From Pectobacterium carotovorum (GTDB lineage: Bacteria; Pseudomonadota; Gammaproteobacteria; Enterobacterales; Enterobacteriaceae), in contig NZ_JAXAFK010000002.1 of assembly GCF_033898505.1 (NCBI RefSeq), positions 434,001 through 498,000 on the forward strand: 64,000 nucleotides of DNA, given 5' to 3'. Numbering within the stretch: the stretch's first letter is position 1; each line of letters opens with the position of its first letter. Below, one piece after another: positions 50,755 to 60,568 of this stretch. A program made the translations under genes and the position numbers. The notes beneath the pieces were generated by a model. It was not told the origin of the DNA, did not search any database, and saw only the letters and a list, made by a program, of their open reading frames with translations.

Positions 50755-53700
50755 ATGACTTTTTCCCGCTCAAAATCTGGTTCAGGCTTAACGCGCACGC
50801 CGCGTCAGGCGTGGGTACTGGAACCGCGTATGATGTTTGATGCCGCCGCCGTGATCACTGCGGTGGATGTGGCAGCACACGTCGCGGCAACGGACACGGC
50901 GCCCGGCGTTGATGCGACGCCGGTTAAGGCGACGGTCACCATCACCGACTCCAGCGACAGTTTCGAACCGGTCGATCTGTTCAGCGACGTTCGCGTATCG
51001 GCGGATAAAGGCGGGCAGGAGCTAAAAGATCTGGTGATTACCGTCAATCGCACGGGCGCGAACCAGGCGTTAGTCATCGACGGCACTGAAATTACGCTGG
51101 AAGCCGCCAATGGGGCAAAAACGACGGAAGGCGACGGAAAATATGGCTATACCGTTGCGGTTAGTGGTACGACGACAACCATCACCGTTAGCATTGCTTC
51201 ATCTGACGCATTTCAGCCCAGTGACGTCACGAAGCTGATCGACGGTATTGCCTATAAGCCACTTGATAAAACCGTGGCCGGTGGTGATGTCGTGGTGACG
51301 CTGAAAAGCCTGAGCGATGAGAGCGACACTGCCGATCTGAATATCCACTCGACCGTCACTATCGACAGCAAGATCAATGTAGCACCGGTGGTGTCCGCAT
51401 CGGATGCGCCTGAGCTGGCCGAATTAATCATCGTGCCCGGTATGGCATCACCGCAGGACGTGCGCTATTCCAGTAATGGTGATTACGCCTATGCCATCGG
51501 AAGCGATGGCACGCTGGGGGTCTTTACCGTCGGCGAGCACGGCAAGCTGACGTTGAGCCAAACGCTGAGCGGCATCAGTGCGCTCAAGGATGTGAAAGAG
51601 GTCGCGCTGAGTGCGGACAACCGTTCGCTATATGCCACTACTGGCAGTAGCGATATTGTCGCGCTTAGCCTTGACGAAAACGGGCTGGTGGTTCGACTCA
51701 GCGGCAGCGACGAACAGCCGGTGTATACCCAAACCATCTCTTCGCAAAACGGCAATATTACCGGGCTTGCCGTCTCCAGCGATGGTACTCAGGTTTATGC
51801 CACAACGCAGTGGAACGGCATGGTCGTTTTTACTCGCGATGCGGCAATGGGCAGCCTGACGTTACTCCAGCGCGTGGACAGCAGCGGGATCGATCGCAGT
51901 GGTATCGTGGCGAGCAGCGGTAACTATGTTGTTACCATCGGAATGGGTGCAAAGCATACGTTATCGGTTTTCCAACGGGGCGAGGACGGAAAATTAACGC
52001 CAGTCACGACGCTGGAAACGTCTGGGGAAGGTTATGGGGCGGTAGAGTATCAACTGGCGATCTCGAAGGATCAGCAGTTCATCTACGTTGCCGATCCTGA
52101 CAGCGGTGAAATCAGCGTCTATCAACTGCGTGACGGTACTGAAGGGAAAACGCTGGCTCATACGGACACAAAAACGCTGGAAGGCGTCAACGCGCTCTAT
52201 TTTAACGCCAACGGCAGCCAGCTTTATGCGCTGAGCAGCGAAGGCGAGTTGCAGATTTATAGCGTCAACGCATCGACGGGGGCGCTGAGTGAAAACGGCC
52301 AGATTAAGAATATTGGCGATACGCGCGGCATGGTGCTGTCACCCGATGGACAATCACTCCTGATCGCCGGTGAGACCATTCAGCGCTTTAGTGCATTACG
52401 CACTTATCTCTATGGTAGCGACTTGCCGTTTGCCGATCATATCGCGCTTTCCGATAGCAATCTGGATGTGCTAAACGGTGGTGCAGGTAACTATAACGGC
52501 GCTGTGGTGACCATCGGTCGTGAAACGCCCTCGGCAGACGATCAATTCGGCCTAAGCGCAGGCAACAACCTGACGCTGCAAGATGGCAAAGTTCTGCAAT
52601 CAGGCACAGAGATTGGGACGTTCACGCAGAATCAGGGCGTGCTCAGCGTGACGTTTACCGCTGATGTGACGAAAGAAACGGCTAATAACGTCCTGAAGCA
52701 AATCACCTATCGCAACGTCGGCAGCCAGAGCTCGGCCGAAACGGTGGTGCTGACGGTGACGGCGAACGATGGCGAGCTGAGCAGCACGGTAACCACTGTC
52801 GCGCTGCTGCTGACCGCCAACAGCGCGCCAACGCTGGTCAGTCAGGGCGGAAGTAACCTGACGCTGGATACGCGCGGCACGTCCGTCACGCTGTTCAAAG
52901 ACACCGCGATTAATACCGGAGAAGCTGGACAGGCGCTGACCAAACTGTCGATCGGGATTGATGGCCTAAACAATCCGCATCAGGAATACCTGACGGTGGA
53001 TGGTACGGTTATCGATCTGAGTAAAGACAGCGCTGGCACGACGGTGAGCGGCTACCAGTATACCTACACTTATAACGCCCTGAGCGGTGAGTCGTCACTG
53101 GTGCTGAGCAGCGTTCAGGGCATCAGCAGCATGGCGATGATGAAGCTGGTCGATGGTCTGAGCTACTCAGCCGGTAAAGAGAGCACCAGCGCCAGCGGCT
53201 TGCGTACCATCACCTTAACCGAGTTGCAGGATAACGGCGGCACCGCCAATGGCGGAAGCGATACCGCGACGCTGACGGTTTCTGGTAGCGTCAATCTGGC
53301 CTTCAACGAACTGCCAACGATCGAGGCAACCTATTCCCCCGATGCCACACTGTTTTATAACGCGGGTACGCTAAGCGGTTACAGCGAGCGCGTCTCGGCG
53401 ATTAGTGTCTCTCAGGATGGGAAAACCCTGCTAGTCACTGGCAGTGAAGGGAACAATAACAGCGGCAAGACTTATCTGCGCGTTTACGCGCGTGATGCGG
53501 AAACCGGCGCATTAACGTTATTACAAAGCTTCACGCAGGGTGAGCAGGACGATCCATCCACCCCTGCGATTGAAGTTAACGGCCTGAACACCATCACCAC
53601 GCTGGCGCAGTCGAAAGATGGCTCCAGCGTGTATGTCGCGGGAGGCAGCGGAAGCGCCTACTCGCTGGTGCAGTTTAGCCGTGATGCCACAACGGGACAG

Positions 53701-56700
53701 CTGAGCTATGTCGGCGTGGTTGCCACGCAGGGCGTGAATGGCGTCAGCGGCCTGGATGCGGCAGTTTCCGAGATCGTGCTGTCCGAAGATGGCACCTCGT
53801 TGTACACCATTAACGGTGTGACGCCCATCGATGGTTCTACGAGTAAAAACGAGATTACCTTTTTCTCACGTGATACTACCTCCGGTGCGCTGACGTTTGT
53901 CGGCTCGCTGGTGGGCGGCGACACCATTCCGGTGAGAAGCCCTAGCGGCATCGTACTGTCCAGTGACGGCACATCGGCTTATATCTCCAATCTGGGGAAT
54001 CACAGTATTACCGTGTTGTCGCGCGATGCCGCGACGGGCAGCCTGAGCTATGTCACCACGATTAATAAAACCACGATAGCGGCTGATGCGAACAGCGCGG
54101 ACATTCCGAAGGACGATCGTTACCTCAACGGGTTGCAGGATATCGTGATCTCCCCTGATAACCGTTTTGTCTATGTTTCATCAAATTCGCAGGGTACCGT
54201 CTCGATTTTCAGCCGCGATGCGGATACGGGCGCATTGACCTACGCTGGGACGATGGATTTGTACAACAGTGAAAGCCATGTTCCTGATGAGCTACGAGCA
54301 ACATCACTGCGTGAAATCATTATCTCTCAGGACGGTTCGGCGTTGTATGTTGCTGCGTTCGGCAGTAAATCACTGTTGGTATTCGCCCGCGACGCTGATT
54401 CCGGTGCCTTAACCTACCGTAATAGCGTTGAACTCTCGGTTAATACCGTCAACCATCTTGCCGTCAGTGCGGATGGCAAGAATATCTATGCCGGGGTGAG
54501 TACGTTCTTTGCCGGGCTAAGCGTGTCCACCGCTGCGGCGAATGCACCTTATAGCCAGACCACGGATGCGTCGTTTGCAACAGGCGTCACTCTGTCAGAT
54601 CTGGAGTTGGATGCCGCCGATGACTACAAGGGCGCGACGATTGCCATTAGTCGTAACGGCGATGTGTCGGCAAACGACCATTTCGCTTTCCAGAATGGGA
54701 ACGGGTTAACGCTGTCCGGCAACGACATTCAGTATGAGGGCGCGACTATTGGCACCTTCAATGTGAGTGAAGGGGCGGTGAAGGTGGTGTTTACCGATAG
54801 CGTCACTAAAACGGTCGCCAATCAGGTGCTGCATCAGATGACTTACCGTCATGATGGTGATGCAACGGGGGCATCGATCCCGTTGAATATCACCTTTAGC
54901 GACGGCGGTAAAGAGACCAGTCTGCTATTGACGCTGGTGCCGAATAAGCCGCCCGTGGTGGATAATAGCGAGTACGCCCCGCCGTCTGGCGTAGCCGGGC
55001 AGCATTACGCGCAAACTCTCCCTGACGATCTGTTCCGTGATCCTGAAAATGGCGCGCTGACGTGGCAGGTGAATGGCCTTCCGGCGGGGTTAACCTTCGA
55101 TGCCGATACACGCACGATTTCCGGCACGCCGACGCTCAATGGCGCGGGAAACTTCTCTATTACCGTCATCGCGACGGATGCGTCGGGCGAACAGGCGGAG
55201 CAGACGCTTACCCTAAAGATTGCCTCCGATCCTGCACAAATCCCAACGATCGGCGGTGAATCCAGCGCCCTTCAGAATGATTACGGCCTTGAGGGCTATG
55301 ACTCCAATAGTTATGTGGATGTGCTGAGCGGGGTGAAAGATAGCCAACTGTCTGCGGATGGCAAAACGCTCTATGTCGTGAGCGCCCCAGAGAGTGGTTC
55401 GGCAGTACTGAGCGTGTTTGTCCGTAACGAAGAAGGCAAATTTACCCTGTCGAAGACCTTCTTTAACTACCGATCCGTTTACAACAATGAAACGGAGCAA
55501 ATGGATAACGTGGTGGACAACGCCGGATTGGCGGGCGCATCAGACGTCACCCTGTCTGCCGATGGGCAGTACCTGTATGTGGTGGGCAGTGAAGGCAACG
55601 CGGTGACAATCTTCCGCGTCGGCAGCGACGGCGAACTGACGCAAGCTGGTGTGCTTGATCAAGCCGCTCTGGGTGGTCATACGCTGGATATGCGTTCCCA
55701 GATTGTTTCTCAGGGCGATTACCTCTATCTCACCGCTGCCCAGTCAGGCAGTGATAACGACAGCCGCAGCGTGCTGGTGTTTAAGCGCGGGGCGGACGGT
55801 ACGCTAGCGGCGGTTTCTCAGGCTGATAACCTGATTGGGGCGAGCCGTCTTGTGCTCGATCCAACCGGGCGTTACCTGTTCGTGTCGGGTTCCGGCAGTA
55901 CCGTTGGCGTCACGGCTTTCAGCATTGATGCACAAGGAGCGTTGTCTCAGGTCGGCCAGATTAGCGGAACGAGCGAGTATTACATCAATGGGCTGGCGCT
56001 GTCGCCCGATGGCAAAACGCTGTATGCGATTCATGCCGATGTGGGCAATTACACGCTCAATACGATAACGGTTGGTGCAGATGGCGCACTCACGCTGGCA
56101 TCGACGGTACCGTTTGTCGATGACGGTGGTGATTCCGGCGAGGCGTTGGCAAGCAATCTGGTGGTCTCCGCGGATGGTACAGCGCTATTTGTGATCGGGA
56201 AGAACATCACTATCTTCTCCCGTGCTGAAGATGGCAGCCTGACCCTGAAGCAGACTGTGAGCAGCGGCTGGGACAGTTCACTCGGTATCAGTTTCTCATC
56301 GTTGCAAAACATAGCGTTGAGTGCAGACGGCAAACAGCTGTATCTGATCGGCGGCGATAAAATTCATGTGCTGAATGTCGGCACCGCGGGTGCCACTTAT
56401 ACCGAAGGGCAGGAGGCCACGGTGTTGCTGCCGTCAGGCCGTCTGTCCGATCCGCAGCTTGATGCGCTGAATGAAGGGAAAGGCGACTATAGCGGTGCCA
56501 GCATCACGGTGGGCCGACAAGAAGGCGGGCTACCGGAAGATACTTTTGGTTTTAAAGCGGATAACGGTTTAACGCGTGATGGCGACAATATCCTGAAAGA
56601 TGGCATCGCGATTGCGACCTTTACGCAGGTGGAGGGCGTGCTGACGGTGACGTTTACGGCGGCGGTGACCAAAGCCGATGCGCAGAACGTACTGCGCCAG

Positions 56701-59700
56701 ATTACCTACCACAACACCAGTCAGGATCCTGAACAGGCGGGAGCGTCACCGACATTCACCTTCAGTATGAATGACGGCGACAATAACATTGCTAACACGG
56801 ATATCACCGTTACTCTCATTGGCGTGAACGATCCGGCGGTATTGAATACCACGGTGCTTAACCCGCAGATTCCGGGCAACGGCGAGTTCGTTAAGCTGTT
56901 TAAAGATACCCATGTCGACACCATTGAGAGCGGACAGACCATCTGGCAGGTGGTGCTGACGTTTGATGTCTCAGGCCCTAACGAAGTTATTAGCGTCGAT
57001 GGCAGCACGATTGTGCTCGAAAAATCCAGCGGTGTTCCCCGCACCGCCAGCGGCTTGCAATACTCTGTTGATGTGAAGGACGGTAAAGCGACGGTTCTCC
57101 TGTACGTCGGGAGAGACGCGAGTGGAACCGCCGCGATCATTGACAGCATTGGCTACAACTATCTCGGCAGTGAATCCAGCGGTGAACGCCATGTCACCCT
57201 GATGATCAAGGAAAATAGTTATAACGGCAGCGCACCGGAAACCAAACTGGAACAGGCGATTACGTTGACGCTAGCACCAGCGGCAGAAACCAATACTGCT
57301 CCGGTCATTACGATTCCGGACACTACGCCAACCTATACCGAACGCGCTGAGCCTGTTGCGCTGGCACCGGACGCGACGGTGTCCGATGCACAGATGGACA
57401 AACTCAACGGCGGCAAGGGCAACTATGACGGCGCGACGCTGAAAATCACGCTGGGTGATGGCAAAACGGCGCTGGATAAGCTGGGCTTCAATGCAGGCAA
57501 CGGCCTGACGCTATCGGGCGATACGCTGCAGAAAGATGGTGTCACCATTGGTCAGGTTAGTAACCAAGACGGCGTGCTGACGATTCGCTTTAATGCTAAT
57601 GCAGGCACGGTTCCGACGACGGAAGATGTACAGAATACGCTGCGCCAGATTACCTACGCCAGCGACAGCCATACGCCTGCCGCGCAGGTGGCGGTGACGG
57701 TAACGCTGTCCGATCGTTATCTGGAATCTCAGGTCACGGCCTTGTCGGTGGCGATTACCGCGATCAACGACACGCCTGTCGTGGCGAACGATCCGGTGCT
57801 CTCTGCCGATGAACTGCGTCTGGTGAATACCTATACCGCGATTAGTGGGCTGGGCACGTTGACGGCTGCCGCCCGTACGACCGATGGGCTGTCGCTGTAT
57901 GTCAGCGATGATAAAGGCGCGATTGCTTTATTCCAGCGTGATGCGAACAGCGGCGAATTAACCTATGTGCGTACCTTCGCCGCCGCAGAGAGCGTGACAG
58001 GAATAAGCCAGCTACAGGTTTCCGCCGAGGGTAACAGCGTGTATGCGCTGCGTGCCGATGGCAATGCGATTGTCTGGTTTAGCCGGGATGCTAACGGTGA
58101 ATTGACCCATAAGGCCACGATAGAAAGTGATTATGATATCGATGGGGGCAATCTCTATAACATCAACGGAATTGCTCTGTCTGATGACGGGAAAAACCTT
58201 TATCTCATCAACAGCTACAACGGCCAGTTAGCCTACTTCAGCCGTGACACCGCAACGGGTGCATTAACCTATGTTGAAGCGCTGGGCGGGAGTATGTGGA
58301 GCGAGCCTTACCTATGGGCTCCGACCAGCATTCTCAGCCGCGGCAACCTGTTGTTTGTCACGACGGCAATCAACGATACCTCAACGGTTATTGTTTATCA
58401 GCGTGATGACAGCGGCAAACTGACGCCGTTGGGATACGTCCGCGGCTTTACTGATGCCGCAGGCAATACCGTGCAACTCTCAGGGCTGGAGCAGCTCACC
58501 GTCAGCGCCGATGGCCGTAGCGTCTTTGTCGCCAGCGCAGGGCAGATCGATGCTTTCGCGCTGGATACTGCAACGGGAACCTTTACGCACCTTGCCCGCA
58601 TCGCGGCAGAAGGCACGGTGAGTGATATCGCCCTCTCTGCGGATGCACGAGTGCTGTATGTAACGAAAAACGATGGTGCGCTCACTCGCTATGTGTTGAA
58701 CGATAAGGCGCTGATCCCACTCGATACGCTGATCAATAACGGTACAACCTTCGCCCATCTGCTGCCGGTTGATGGTGGGGTGATTGCGCTCGGCAACGGC
58801 GTGTCGGTGCTGGATGAAGCTTCCCGCCTGCCGGTTTACCGCGTTGACGGCCCGGCGGTCATCGTCGCACCGGCTATTGTCCTCAGTGATGCGGAACTGG
58901 ATGCATTGAACAGCGGGGCGGGGAATTATCAGGGCGCATCGATCACGCTACAGCGCGGTGAAACGGTATCCGCAGGCGATCGCTTCGATTTTACTGCGGG
59001 TAATGGCTTTACGTTGGCAAATGGCGTGATTAGCAAAGATGGACAAGCGGTAGCGACCTTCACGCAGGTGGACGGCAAGCTCACCGTCACCTTTACTGCT
59101 GCGATTTCCCGTGCGGATGCGACGGCGCTGGCACGTCAGATTAGCTGGGCGACGAGCGCACCGCTGACGGGGAATACGACATCGTTGACGCTGGTGCTTA
59201 ATGACGGCGTAGCCGATTCTGCGGCGCAGGCGCTTGGCGTGACACTGTCGAGAGAGGTTAACCAGCCGCCCGTTGGTCATGCCGAATTGTTCACCCCGCC
59301 AACGGCACAGGTTGGCACTCGCTGGTCCTATACATTACCCAATAGCCTGTTCAGCGATGCGGAAAATGATGTGCTGACGTTGTCGATCAACGGTCTACCG
59401 AACGGGCTGACGTTCGATGCTGCCACGCGCACGATCGGTGGCGATCCCGCCATTTCAGGTACGTTCAACCTGACGATTACCGCCACGGACAGCGCGGGCA
59501 ACGCGACGGCGCTAAATGTGGCGCTGACGGTCAACGCGGCTTCGACACCGGTTGATCCCGGCACGCCGACGGAGCCGGCCAATCCCGATAACACCGCGAC
59601 AGCGGCACCGGTGATTCTGGTACAGCAAGGCGTGAGCCTGCCTGCTGATTCGGGTGACAGAGAACGCGAACAGCCGCTGGGGGCGATTGTTGCCGATCTG

Positions 59701-60438
59701 TCTCGCCCGGAAGCACAACCGCTACCAACCAACATCGTCACCGAACCTGTACGCCAGCGTGATGCCGATACGTCACGCCAGTCGGATGCTCCTTGGGTGC
59801 TCGATCCCGTCATGTCATCGCTGATGCCGACGCTGGAGCAGGTCAATTTCTCTTCACGCGCTGAGGCGTCTATTCGCGATAACGCCGCGCTGCGTTCGGC
59901 TGATTCCAACCTGTTCCTGAGCGTGCGCGGTCAGACAACGTCGCTGGAATCGGCTTTCAGCAGCGTGCAGGGCGCGTTACAGCCGGATGCCTCCGGCGCA
60001 CTCGCCTTTAGCTTGCCGCAGCGCATGTTCAGCGTGCGTGAAGGTAATGCCACGCTGACGCTGCAACTGGCGAACGGGCGTCCTTTACCTGCGTGGGTGC
60101 AGTTTGATGCCCGCAGCGGCGTGGTGCGCATTACCGACGCCAGTGCCGTGCAGGTTAATCAGATTCAACTGGCGCTGAAGGCGCAGGCCGTAGACGGCAC
60201 CAGCCGGATCGTACCGATTACGCTGCAAACCGGACAGGGTGCTGGCACCGAGATGGCGACTGACCGTGGTGCGATGCAAGGGCCAGCCAACCCCACGATA
60301 CAGCCAGCTGAAAGCCGGGATGTCGAACGGTTAGCGCCAGCGGGGAAAACCGCCTTTACCGAACAGCTGCGTCAGCATCAGCCGGAACAAGATGCGCTGC
60401 TAGCGGCGCTCAGTGAACTGAGCAGCCTGCGTGCATAA
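50755..60438 (+). CDS. Giant LEPR-type secreted protein with four beta-propeller regions
   Basis: A 3227-residue protein, probably exported and cell-surface or extracellular. The N-terminus carries LEPRMMFDAAA (residues 22-32), the LEPR-type motif of large secreted adhesins. Four lactonase/YVTN-like beta-propeller regions (about residues 222-556, 858-1270, 1501-1880 and 2345-2700) repeat units of the type DG-x-x-LYV ... FSRDA-x-TG-x-LT. Five copies of a calcium-adhesin-type module headed by SDxxLDxLNxGxGNYxGA begin near residues 566, 1281, 1898, 2210 and 2711; the 1281 copy is degenerate. Two Ig/CADG-like units (PPV ... LPAGLTFDADTRTISGTP) lie at ~1399-1492 and ~2838-2930. No RTX nonapeptide repeats were seen. 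It follows tadG and precedes the TolC/HlyD-like genes, its likely exporters. Confidence 0.88.
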   Translation: MTFSRSKSGSGLTRTPRQAWVLEPRMMFDAAAVITAVDVAAHVAATDTAPGVDATPVKATVTITDSSDSFEPVDLFSDVRVSADKGGQELKDLVITVNRTGANQALVIDGTEITLEAANGAKTTEGDGKYGYTVAVSGTTTTITVSIASSDAFQPSDVTKLIDGIAYKPLDKTVAGGDVVVTLKSLSDESDTADLNIHSTVTIDSKINVAPVVSASDAPELAELIIVPGMASPQDVRYSSNGDYAYAIGSDGTLGVFTVGEHGKLTLSQTLSGISALKDVKEVALSADNRSLYATTGSSDIVALSLDENGLVVRLSGSDEQPVYTQTISSQNGNITGLAVSSDGTQVYATTQWNGMVVFTRDAAMGSLTLLQRVDSSGIDRSGIVASSGNYVVTIGMGAKHTLSVFQRGEDGKLTPVTTLETSGEGYGAVEYQLAISKDQQFIYVADPDSGEISVYQLRDGTEGKTLAHTDTKTLEGVNALYFNANGSQLYALSSEGELQIYSVNASTGALSENGQIKNIGDTRGMVLSPDGQSLLIAGETIQRFSALRTYLYGSDLPFADHIALSDSNLDVLNGGAGNYNGAVVTIGRETPSADDQFGLSAGNNLTLQDGKVLQSGTEIGTFTQNQGVLSVTFTADVTKETANNVLKQITYRNVGSQSSAETVVLTVTANDGELSSTVTTVALLLTANSAPTLVSQGGSNLTLDTRGTSVTLFKDTAINTGEAGQALTKLSIGIDGLNNPHQEYLTVDGTVIDLSKDSAGTTVSGYQYTYTYNALSGESSLVLSSVQGISSMAMMKLVDGLSYSAGKESTSASGLRTITLTELQDNGGTANGGSDTATLTVSGSVNLAFNELPTIEATYSPDATLFYNAGTLSGYSERVSAISVSQDGKTLLVTGSEGNNNSGKTYLRVYARDAETGALTLLQSFTQGEQDDPSTPAIEVNGLNTITTLAQSKDGSSVYVAGGSGSAYSLVQFSRDATTGQLSYVGVVATQGVNGVSGLDAAVSEIVLSEDGTSLYTINGVTPIDGSTSKNEITFFSRDTTSGALTFVGSLVGGDTIPVRSPSGIVLSSDGTSAYISNLGNHSITVLSRDAATGSLSYVTTINKTTIAADANSADIPKDDRYLNGLQDIVISPDNRFVYVSSNSQGTVSIFSRDADTGALTYAGTMDLYNSESHVPDELRATSLREIIISQDGSALYVAAFGSKSLLVFARDADSGALTYRNSVELSVNTVNHLAVSADGKNIYAGVSTFFAGLSVSTAAANAPYSQTTDASFATGVTLSDLELDAADDYKGATIAISRNGDVSANDHFAFQNGNGLTLSGNDIQYEGATIGTFNVSEGAVKVVFTDSVTKTVANQVLHQMTYRHDGDATGASIPLNITFSDGGKETSLLLTLVPNKPPVVDNSEYAPPSGVAGQHYAQTLPDDLFRDPENGALTWQVNGLPAGLTFDADTRTISGTPTLNGAGNFSITVIATDASGEQAEQTLTLKIASDPAQIPTIGGESSALQNDYGLEGYDSNSYVDVLSGVKDSQLSADGKTLYVVSAPESGSAVLSVFVRNEEGKFTLSKTFFNYRSVYNNETEQMDNVVDNAGLAGASDVTLSADGQYLYVVGSEGNAVTIFRVGSDGELTQAGVLDQAALGGHTLDMRSQIVSQGDYLYLTAAQSGSDNDSRSVLVFKRGADGTLAAVSQADNLIGASRLVLDPTGRYLFVSGSGSTVGVTAFSIDAQGALSQVGQISGTSEYYINGLALSPDGKTLYAIHADVGNYTLNTITVGADGALTLASTVPFVDDGGDSGEALASNLVVSADGTALFVIGKNITIFSRAEDGSLTLKQTVSSGWDSSLGISFSSLQNIALSADGKQLYLIGGDKIHVLNVGTAGATYTEGQEATVLLPSGRLSDPQLDALNEGKGDYSGASITVGRQEGGLPEDTFGFKADNGLTRDGDNILKDGIAIATFTQVEGVLTVTFTAAVTKADAQNVLRQITYHNTSQDPEQAGASPTFTFSMNDGDNNIANTDITVTLIGVNDPAVLNTTVLNPQIPGNGEFVKLFKDTHVDTIESGQTIWQVVLTFDVSGPNEVISVDGSTIVLEKSSGVPRTASGLQYSVDVKDGKATVLLYVGRDASGTAAIIDSIGYNYLGSESSGERHVTLMIKENSYNGSAPETKLEQAITLTLAPAAETNTAPVITIPDTTPTYTERAEPVALAPDATVSDAQMDKLNGGKGNYDGATLKITLGDGKTALDKLGFNAGNGLTLSGDTLQKDGVTIGQVSNQDGVLTIRFNANAGTVPTTEDVQNTLRQITYASDSHTPAAQVAVTVTLSDRYLESQVTALSVAITAINDTPVVANDPVLSADELRLVNTYTAISGLGTLTAAARTTDGLSLYVSDDKGAIALFQRDANSGELTYVRTFAAAESVTGISQLQVSAEGNSVYALRADGNAIVWFSRDANGELTHKATIESDYDIDGGNLYNINGIALSDDGKNLYLINSYNGQLAYFSRDTATGALTYVEALGGSMWSEPYLWAPTSILSRGNLLFVTTAINDTSTVIVYQRDDSGKLTPLGYVRGFTDAAGNTVQLSGLEQLTVSADGRSVFVASAGQIDAFALDTATGTFTHLARIAAEGTVSDIALSADARVLYVTKNDGALTRYVLNDKALIPLDTLINNGTTFAHLLPVDGGVIALGNGVSVLDEASRLPVYRVDGPAVIVAPAIVLSDAELDALNSGAGNYQGASITLQRGETVSAGDRFDFTAGNGFTLANGVISKDGQAVATFTQVDGKLTVTFTAAISRADATALARQISWATSAPLTGNTTSLTLVLNDGVADSAAQALGVTLSREVNQPPVGHAELFTPPTAQVGTRWSYTLPNSLFSDAENDVLTLSINGLPNGLTFDAATRTIGGDPAISGTFNLTITATDSAGNATALNVALTVNAASTPVDPGTPTEPANPDNTATAAPVILVQQGVSLPADSGDREREQPLGAIVADLSRPEAQPLPTNIVTEPVRQRDADTSRQSDAPWVLDPVMSSLMPTLEQVNFSSRAEASIRDNAALRSADSNLFLSVRGQTTSLESAFSSVQGALQPDASGALAFSLPQRMFSVREGNATLTLQLANGRPLPAWVQFDARSGVVRITDASAVQVNQIQLALKAQAVDGTSRIVPITLQTGQGAGTEMATDRGAMQGPANPTIQPAESRDVERLAPAGKTAFTEQLRQHQPEQDALLAALSELSSLRA

Positions 60439-60568
60439 CCAAGCGCAAACCTGGTAAAGCGCAGATCGAATACTGAGACGAGATTTTATTACTTAACCAC
60501 TAACCCGGGCGCTTGCAGGCGGTAACCAACCCACCGCCTGCAAGATGAAGGGAACAGACAAATAGAAG

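Noticed and set aside
50755..60438. Possible RTX calcium-binding toxin
   Set aside because: No GGxGxDxxx nonapeptide repeats were seen; the Asp/Gly-rich repeats are propeller blades and beta-sandwich modules.
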